Assembly (NCBI RefSeq): GCF_050947875.1
Contig: NC_134569.1
Coordinates: 201,634,627 to 201,698,626 of the forward strand
Direction of reading: 5' to 3'
Length of the DNA stretch: 64,000 bases
Source of the DNA: Dermacentor variabilis
Lineage: Eukaryota > Arthropoda > Arachnida > Ixodida > Ixodidae
Position numbers and translations under genes: made by a program. Below the pieces are notes generated by a model. That model did no database searches. It was not told where the DNA came from and saw only the letters and a list, made by a program, of their open reading frames with translations. This document shows, one piece after another, positions 57,151 through 64,000 of this stretch. The number at the start of each line of letters is the position of its first letter. Position 1 is the first letter of the stretch.

Positions 57151-58298
57151 GAGACTATGGCGCCGTCATCGACCTCCGCGGACGCTGTATATCGTTCTCT
57201 ACAAAGAAAGCGACGACACGAGTCGCCTGCCGCCAAAGTGCCACTCTTCGAATTTCCGACGTCAGCACCACGATGCCACCTCATGCTAGTGTAATGATTC
57301 CGGTAACATCCAAGGGCACATGCGAAGGCGAAGTACTCGCAGAGTGCAACGTCTCCGTTCTACTTACCCTCGGAATTAGCGTGGCTCAGGGAATCATTGA
57401 CGTTAGGAATGGCCAAGCTGACGTCTTGATCACCAGCTCCACAAATGAACACCGATACCTCTTCCGTGGCACTGCCGTCGCTTACGCTGAAGCCTTGAAG
57501 GACGTCATTGAGTTTTTCGCTTGTGAAGAAAGCGGCAGCGACGAAGAAAGCGTTACAAATGTCGACATCAACAACGAATTGTTGGAGGACAATAAGGAGG
57601 CACTGCGAAGACCGCTGTGTGAATTGAAGGAGTGCTTCGCTCGATCGTCTAAATTCAGTCAGACGCCAATCACGCAGCACAGGGTAATTACTTACGATGA
57701 TGCACGTCCTATTCATCAGCAGCCGCATCGTGTTTTGCATAAAGAACGCGCAGCGATTCAACAAGTTAAGGAGATGACTTACCATGGCGTCATCCGACCT
57801 TCGAACAGTCCTTGGTCGTCCCCGGTTGTCCTGGTAAAGAAGGACAGCACTCTCCGCTTCTGTGTTGATTATAGAAAACTGAGCAACGTCACAAGGAAAA
57901 ACGTCTATCCATTGCTGCGCATAGATGACTCTCTCGAATGGCTACGGCGAAGCAACTATTTTTCCTCCCTTGACTTGAAAAGTGGGTGCTGGCAGATTGA
58001 GGTAGACGAGCGCGACCGGGAGAAAACAGCCTTTGTCCCCCCGAATGCACTTTACGAGTTCTGAGTACTTCCGTTCGGGTTGTGCTCTGCTCCAGCAACT
58101 TTCTTACGGATGATGGACACTGTGCTAGCCGACCTAAAATGGCAAATCTGTCCCGTCTACCTGGTTGATGTGGTTGTATTTCCAGACAGCGTCTCCGGAC
58201 ATCTTAAGCGACTGCAGCAAGTGCTAGAAGCAATCCGATCGGCCAACTTCACCTTGAAGCCTCAGAAATTTCACTTTGGTTATGAAGAGCTGTCGTGA
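57151..58298 (+). pseudogene. gypsy reverse transcriptase
   Basis: Frame 57048-58064, stop TGA at 58062-58064, continuing in the same frame to 58298. Motifs: RPSNSPWSSPVVLVKK, FSSLDLKSGCWQIEV (motif A Asp present), LPFGLCSAPATF, but YLVDVVVF where YLDDVVVF is expected, so one catalytic Asp is Val. Inactive. Confidence 0.92.
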
Positions 58299-58940
58299 GC
58301 GCGGCAGGCGTCCATCCCGATCCCGAGAAAACTTCGCTGTAGCTGCTTTCCCGACTCCTACCGACAAGAAAAGCGTTCGACATTTCCTGGGACTGTGCGC
58401 ATACTACCGGCGCTTTATACGCAATTTTTCTAATATGGCCGAACCACTTACTCGTCTCACTAGAGACGACACGCCGTTCATCTGGAGCTCCAAACAGGAA
58501 GCGGCTTTCACTGAGCATCGACACTGCCTGGCATCACCCCCTGTCTTGGCCATTTCGACGAGGAACCGTAAACGGAAATTCATGCAGACGCCAGTAACGT
58601 CGGTCTGGGTGCGGTGCTCGTACAGCGGCAGGAGAACGGCGAAAGGGTCATAGCTTACGCCAGTCGCACCCTATTGCGACCTGAGCCCAATTACACTATC
58701 ACAGCGAAAGAGTGTCTTGCCGTAGTATGGGAACTTGCAAAGTTGCGACCTTATCTTTATGGCCGCCCATTCCGGGTAGTAACGGATCATCACTCCTTAT
58801 ACTGGCTGACAAACCTAAGAAACCCTTCTGGATGACTGGCACAGTGGAGCTTGTGCTTGCATGAATACGACATGACCATCGTGTACAAGTCAGGCCGCAC
58901 ACACGAAGATGCCTTCAGATTGTCGCGCACGCCTGTTTAA
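58299..58940 (+). pseudogene. gypsy RNase H
   Basis: The tether (FLGLCAYYRRFIRNFSNMAEPLTR is present, cited here only by its start FLGLCAYYRRF) and RNase H lie in shifted frames: [41 protein letters not shown], then a stop at 58833-58835 and HEYDMTIVYKSGRTHEDA. Three or more lesions. Confidence 0.88.
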
Positions 58941-59149
58941 CCTGCCCATCAACACACCGAAGTTGACAGCGTTTTTTTCGGCGCCATAAGCGAGGCAGAC
59001 GTATCTACACAGCAGCGAGCAGACGGTGAATTGCGACTTATCATTGAACACCTACGTCTGCCCCGACAAATTGCTCGCGGATTGTCATTGTTTCGTTTGC
59101 GACAGGTAGTCTTAGCAAGAAGAATTCTGCTGCCAGCAGCAAAACCTAT

Positions 59150-60242
59150 CTTTTGGTCGTACCAGCAGAGCTTCGTGATGAAATCCTGTTCGTATGCCAC
59201 GAAGAGCCTGCGTCCGGCCACTTGGGTTTTACTCGAACCCTGGCTAGGGTACGGAAATCGCACTACTGGCCGAAACTCGCCAATTGTGTTCAAAGATACG
59301 TCCAAGCCTGGTGTGAATGCGAGCGCCGCAAGTCACCAAACGTGAAACCTGCGGGTTTGGTGAATCCTATCGAGCCGCCTCGAGGGCCCTTCGATCAAGT
59401 CCGCATGGACCTCCTGGGCCCGTTTCCGTTGTCTACTTCCGGGAACAAGTGGATCATCATCGCCACAGACTATTTAACCCGCTATGCTTAAACACAGGCT
59501 CTCCCTAAAGGTACAGCTTCTGAGGTTGCACAGTTTTTCGTACAGAAAATCGTACTACATCATGGCGCCCCAACATGTGTCATCACAGATCGAGGGGCGG
59601 TGTTTACGGCAAAATTGCTTGAAGAAGTTTTTCAACTGAGTCACACCGCACCGAAAGACGAATGCCTATCATCCGCAAGCAAATGGCTTGACGGAAAAGC
59701 TTAACAAAACGATGACCGACATGCTGTCGATGTACATAGACGTGCAGCATAAGACGTGGGACGAGGTACTACCGTACGTCACGTTTGCGTACAATGCCTC
59801 TAAGCAAGAGACCACACGCTTCATGCCGTTTTCTCTTGTTTACGGTCGTGAAGTTCAGACGATGTTCGAAGCCATGCTACCATGTGACAATTCTGACAGT
59901 CTTGATGAAGACACCGAGAGTTTTGTGCAGCGTGCCGGGGAAGCATGCCAACTGGCTCGCGTGAACATCAGGAAACAGCAGTGTATTGACGCGCGACACT
60001 ACAAGCTCCGCCGCCCACAAGTTGACTACCAAGCGGGTGACCAAGTGTTAGTTTGGACCCTCGTCCGTCGTAAAGGCATTTCGGAAAAACGTCTTAGTCT
60101 GTACTTTTGCCTTTACAAAATTCTTCGGCGAGTGAGTGATCTCAACTATGAAGTTCTGGATGGCACCCAGCCAGCACGCCGCCCACAACCGCGGCCCCAG
60201 ATTGTGCATGTCATGACGTTAAAACCATATCGCACGCCATAA
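59150..60242 (+). pseudogene. gypsy integrase
   Basis: Zinc-binding part: HEEPASGHLGFTRTLARVR, then CECERRK. Catalytic core: VRMDLLGPFPLS (first Asp), a stop at 59489-59491, VITDRGAVFTAK (second Asp), then a shift and MTDMLSMYIDVQHKTWDEVL (59700 onward). C-terminus: YQAGDQVLVWTLVRRKG and a stop at 60240-60242. It would have joined element DNA to host DNA. Confidence 0.9.
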
Positions 60243-60330
60243 TGTCATGGTGTTCGGACCATGGCCTTTGTCCTGGGAGAAGTCTTTCTGCCCGTCAACG
60301 ATTTCATTAGCGTCGTGTCGATGCTCTTCT

Positions 60331-60345
60331 GGGAGGAGGTGGTAA
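60331..60345 (+). promoter_or_regulatory. Polypurine tract
   Basis: GGGAGGAGGTGGTAA lies immediately before the 3' LTR, the expected place for the plus-strand primer. Confidence 0.75.
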
Positions 60346-60512
60346 TGCCACGTGCTTGCGCCACGCGCTTGGGATACTTGCTCCCAGAAGAAGACGAGGA
60401 CGGGCTGACTCACGAGCTCGCTACTTGGTCTTTGGTCGGTGCTGCGCTGCCCTTTCGACGACTCTTGCTTAAACGGCCTCTTTTATAAGTAGTCTATCAA
60501 TTAAACGTGACA
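60346..60512 (+). repeat. 3' LTR of gypsy element, 167 bp
   Basis: Begins TGCCACGTGCTTG and ends TTAAACGTGACA. Aligns with 52436-52602. Confidence 0.95.
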
Positions 60513-60800
60513 ATATTTCAACAGTCTCTCACAACGGGATCAGTACCCACTGACTATAATATTGGTAAAATAATTCCCGTCTTTAAAAAAAGGCGACCGT
60601 ACAAATCCTAGCAACTACCGTCCAATTTCCACCGCTAGTATTTGCTAGAAACTGATGGAACGTGTTATACATTCCCACATTGCCCCTTTCCTGTCATCTG
60701 TCAATTTCTTTCATCCTAATCAGCACGGATTTCGCAAAGCTCATTCTTGCGACACACAACTTGCTCTGTTCCTACACGATCAACGATCTCCGACCTCCTC
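60513..60800 (+). mobile_element. CR1-like LINE RT fragment
   Basis: Plus-strand RT fingers in two frames: IGKIIPVFKK (then a shift), SNYRPISTASIC, a stop, and LMERVIHSHIAPFLS with QHGFRKAHSCDTQLALF. This is the jockey/CR1-type RT start, unlike the I-group and RTE LINEs elsewhere in the window. It directly adjoins the 3' LTR. Confidence 0.82.
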
Positions 60801-63800
60801 TGAAGCTGGCAGTTATGTAATGGGTGTCAGATTGAAGTGACGCTCACCAAAACGCGCTACAGTACCAAATTCGATATCCTTGTGCCGTATCTGTAGCGCA
60901 GTTGAACTGAATCAATTGATTCACCATTTTTCTAAGCTCTTGCCATCGTTGCTCCTCTCTGTGAAGAAGAGCATTCGAAATTACGGCTTTACCTGCCTTG
61001 AATGCTTATTCCTTTTGCTATCAGAACATCGATGCTGTGGCACACCCACAGGAGTGTATGCACTGCCATGAAAAGCTTCCTTGGTGACTGCCGCCGACTA
61101 CCGTACTTGCACGATTCTACCGCGCCATCGATTGTCACGCGCAGTTATATTAGCGGCCAAATGTCCCGAAAAATAACTTGGAGCCGATTCTAACGCAAAC
61201 ATCAAGTAAGGAAACCTGAGTTGGAGGGTATACCGTGTTCAAACGGTTCTATGGAATACACAAAGGCAGGCGCACACGTACACAGCTGAACCTTAGCGGC
61301 TAGTCGCTAGGCCGATGACATCTCCTTTTCGCTGCCTATAGACCACAGAAAGTCATCTTCAATTCCATCTAATGCATTAGAAATGCAACACTTCTTCAGG
61401 GCTCGCGCAACCATCGTCTGCGGGAGGGCATTGCACGCACCGTGAACCTACGTACCTTGCGATGTCTCCGAGAGTTGCCTTCTTCAGACTACCCTTTCGA
61501 TGGCAGTGTGGCTAGCTAACTCGCATTGAGTTTTTTTTTTTAATAAGAATCTGTCTCGTTTATGAATTCGAGCAGAATTAGTTACGATTGTAATGCGCAG
61601 GCAAATTTGAGCGCCCCCTTTATTAAAAAAAGGCGCGCGTTAGAATCGTGCAAGTTATATGCTTTAGTTATGGTTCTTCTATTTGCTAAATTCTCTACAT
61701 TCTTTAGCAGTATTTTGTCTTTTATTTCTTCGAACTGAAACAGAAAACGCATTTGATTGCCTTTCGACTGTTGAATCCTGCGTTTCCTTTTCTTTGTTTT
61801 ATTTATTCAGTTTTCTGAAAAGTTATTCCGATACTGTGTTTTGCCTGCGCTTCCTAATTCTTGGCCAGTCTGCCTTAGTGGAAATGATCGCATTCATTTA
61901 ATGTCCTTCTCCTCCTACTGATCGTCGTTATCGTCATTGTTTTTATCATCAACAGCAGCGACAACGAAACGACAAGAAAAACACGAAAGCTTCGTGCATG
62001 GGATCGGGCTGCTTCCAAGGCAAACACCAACTCCTACTTTGATATAACGAAATACATTACAAAACTCGTAGGCGCTTCCTTCCGGTTGCCCAGCCAGCAT
62101 AGACTAGACATGCTGCGTGCACGGCGGACTTCGTAGAAGTAAAAGCCGGCGGTAGGATGTTGCGTCAGTGGGAACTAAAGAGGGCCCTTTGTCGACTGTA
62201 TGCACTAGCGTCGGCGCGGTGCAGTGGAGCTTGGTGTGCGAGTCAAGAACACTTTGAGTGTCGTGGAGCGCCTGAAGCGTGCGTACGGGAGCGATCAAAG
62301 CCCATCAGACAGGGAGACGCATGAGAAAGGCAAGCCCATCGTCTCCTGTTCCGAGTTCGGTACAGCTACGCGGAGCCTTGCAAATGCAGCTTCTACTGCT
62401 GGGAGAGGCCGGAGAACATTTCGAACCCGTTCTTTATGTGAAGTACCTTTGCCCAGAGCTATGCATTTCTCTCTTTAACCAAGCTTAGACCGAGTCGCTT
62501 TCTTTACCTTCATTCTGCTAAGGTTTTCTATACGTTAACGAAACCATAAGATTGTCAAAATATGCTTCGGAGTTATGGAAACGCGGCCGGAGACCACTTC
62601 CGCTGACTCATACAAGCCTACGAGACAATGCACTGTACACGCAAGGACGTGTTTTCTTTCTCTTTTTTAAATTCTTTTCTGCGTGCCCGACTTCCCTCGT
62701 TAGCTCGTTTGAGATCAAGATTGTCGTAAAAGAGCGCCTTCGTAGAGACGCCGACGCTTTTTGTTCGTCGAGTAAGAGTCGAGCTCCGAGCGACGACGTC
62801 GTCGCAAGCAGGCAAACAAGGACCAAAGCAGCGCGCTTCTATGCCGTCCCAAAAAATAAACAGAGCTTCTTGCCCCGCTCCCCATTTACTTCCCGTACAC
62901 GCGCAGCTCGTCGTTTCGGCTCTGTCCCGTTCCCCCCCCCCTCCCCCCTCACGCTCCACTTCCATTGGTGACCTGTTCCGCTGGCCACGGTAGCGTAAAC
63001 GAGGGCACTTCACTCTCTGATGAAGGAGAGCCATTTGGCGTCTCTAGAGAGCGACGCCAGGAGTGTAGCTCGCTCGTAATTAGAGCTCGGCTGGCTGTTG
63101 TTCACCGAGAGGGATAGACTGTGGAGAGGTAAGTGAAAGAAGGGGCGCTGGAAGACGTGCTCTGGTCTGTCGCACAAAGAGAGTCCTAAACAGCACGAGC
63201 CAGGCTCAAGCAGAAGCAAACTAGCCGTAGGCGATGCGATGCGCGCGAGACAAATTCGCTCGTCAGTGAACAAAGGCGAGCTTAAGGTTGGCGTGCCGCC
63301 TAAAGACTCGCGAAATAGAGCTTGCAGAGACGATGAGAGCCTTCCCTTCAAAGCCCCGTGAGAATAACGAAGCGTGTGCAACCTATGGTCGTAGGGCACG
63401 ACTTTCCAAATCTAATGCAGGTTATGATGCTGCTAGGAGACTTCGCACTGCGCAAAACTGAATTCTTGGCCCAAAGAACACCCTTGGCACTCTTACAGCC
63501 TTAGCTGTATACTTTCGGTGACCGTCATTTGCAATTGCAACTTGTTATTTCCACTCACTCTGCCTTGCTCAGTGCGCTTACACAGCAACTGAAATGAAAA
63601 CAATATATTCCAGACATGGACGAAAGAAATTCATGTTATTTTTATTGATCAATACTATGAGAGCGTGATTCGCATTACTCTAAAATAATGTTGTTCGCGC
63701 GTGCAAGTTTGATTGTCGAAACAACTCTTAAATGTCGTACACTGCACAAAGAAGCATTTTAAAGGCTCCAGCGATAATTATGAAATTTCTTACGGCGTGC

Positions 63801-64000
63801 ACAATAGTGTAGCTATGAAATATATTTACCTTCTTTCTCCTAATGAACTGTTTATTGTTAAACACTTTTGTCTTTCTGTAGACCCGGTGCTTGGCAAACA
63901 AGAGGCGCCTCAATGCAAGTATTGAAAAGAACCCCAATTAGCACAAGCTTGGGCAATACCCAAGGCCCATAATTTCAATATTTCTCCAGCACGCTCCTCC
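60801..64000. other. Non-coding; no gene recognised
   Basis: Short open frames only. 61670-61900 resembles the LINE 3' UTR-like stretch at 40380-40640 (CTAATTCTTGGCCAGTC here). Overlapping open frames on both strands at 62550-63400 lie in GC-richer sequence with a C9-10 run at 62935 and show no domain. Confidence 0.45.

Larger units (their letters stand above)
52436..60512 (+). mobile_element. Ty3/gypsy LTR retrotransposon with both LTRs, gag split by a LINE
   Basis: 5' LTR 52436-52602, primer-binding site, gag (interrupted 53017-55684), protease, RT, RNase H, integrase, polypurine tract and 3' LTR 60346-60512. No envelope gene. Both LTRs are 167 bp and start TG and end CA, but they have diverged clearly, so insertion is old. 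Flanks ACAT (52432-52435) and ATAT (60513-60516) could be a 4-bp target duplication with one change. Every protein carries stops or frameshifts; the element is dead. Confidence 0.95.

Noticed and set aside
62552..63399. Three overlapping open frames of 129-139 codons
   Set aside because: On opposite strands over the same DNA, no motifs, composition follows GC content.

Overview
This window looks like eukaryotic, repeat-dominated arthropod DNA, most likely from a hard tick (Ixodida). The organism call is an inference. It rests on a tRNA-derived SINE of the tick Ruka type, several LINE families whose 3' ends finish in (CT)n, (CTCA)n or (ATCC)n instead of poly(A), RTE elements ending in (TGA)n, and abundant (AT)n and tetranucleotide microsatellites. 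Nothing prokaryotic is present: no operons, no CRISPR array, no rRNA, and no convincing tRNA gene. Only two short stretches look host-derived: a minus-strand MSP-domain segment resembling MOSPD2 (13617-14389) and a broken THAP-domain segment (17724-17961).

Layout. 1-2486 is a minus-strand Ty3/gypsy pol remnant that ends in a perfect hairpin. 2522-7500 is mostly non-coding, with a 66-bp near-perfect palindrome at 4901-4966. 8459-10258 is a Penelope-like element: a GIY-YIG endonuclease fragment between 628-bp inverted arms. 10323-12350 holds two unrelated LINE remnants. 13580-16201 holds the MOSPD2-like segment, an LTR scrap, and one RTE element split into two oppositely oriented halves. 16482-23900 is sparse, with LINE 3' ends and the THAP fragment. 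23920-25207 is a decayed mariner with the D34D signature. 26035-31022 is an RTE element interrupted by a younger antisense LINE with a 9-bp target-site duplication. 31022-35327 is a mosaic of a three-unit 78-bp minisatellite, an interspersed repeat carrying another LINE, a Ruka-like SINE, and two more LINE 3' ends. 35445-39834 is a nearly complete APE-RT-RNase H LINE. 42728-52424 is a related LINE whose ORF1 is split by a 4.3-kb non-autonomous DNA transposon. 52436-60512 is a Ty3/gypsy element with 167-bp LTRs; its gag is split by a third LINE of the same group, and that LINE has an internal inversion of its RNase H cassette. 60513-60800 is a CR1-like RT fragment. The remainder holds no feature I can support.

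How the pieces relate. The window works as a stratified record of transposition rather than a set of cooperating genes. Nested insertions give relative ages: RTE older than the antisense LINE; LINE older than the DNA transposon; gypsy older than its LINE, which is older than the RNase H inversion; interspersed repeat older than the LINE inside it. Three I-group LINEs share the same 3' coding end and (CT)n tail and probably form one family in different states of decay. I found no evidence for a new defence or metabolic system. The most unusual signals are structural: the Penelope arms, the two in-place inversions, the palindromes, and the unclassified CCCAGGTAGCACA-ended transposon.
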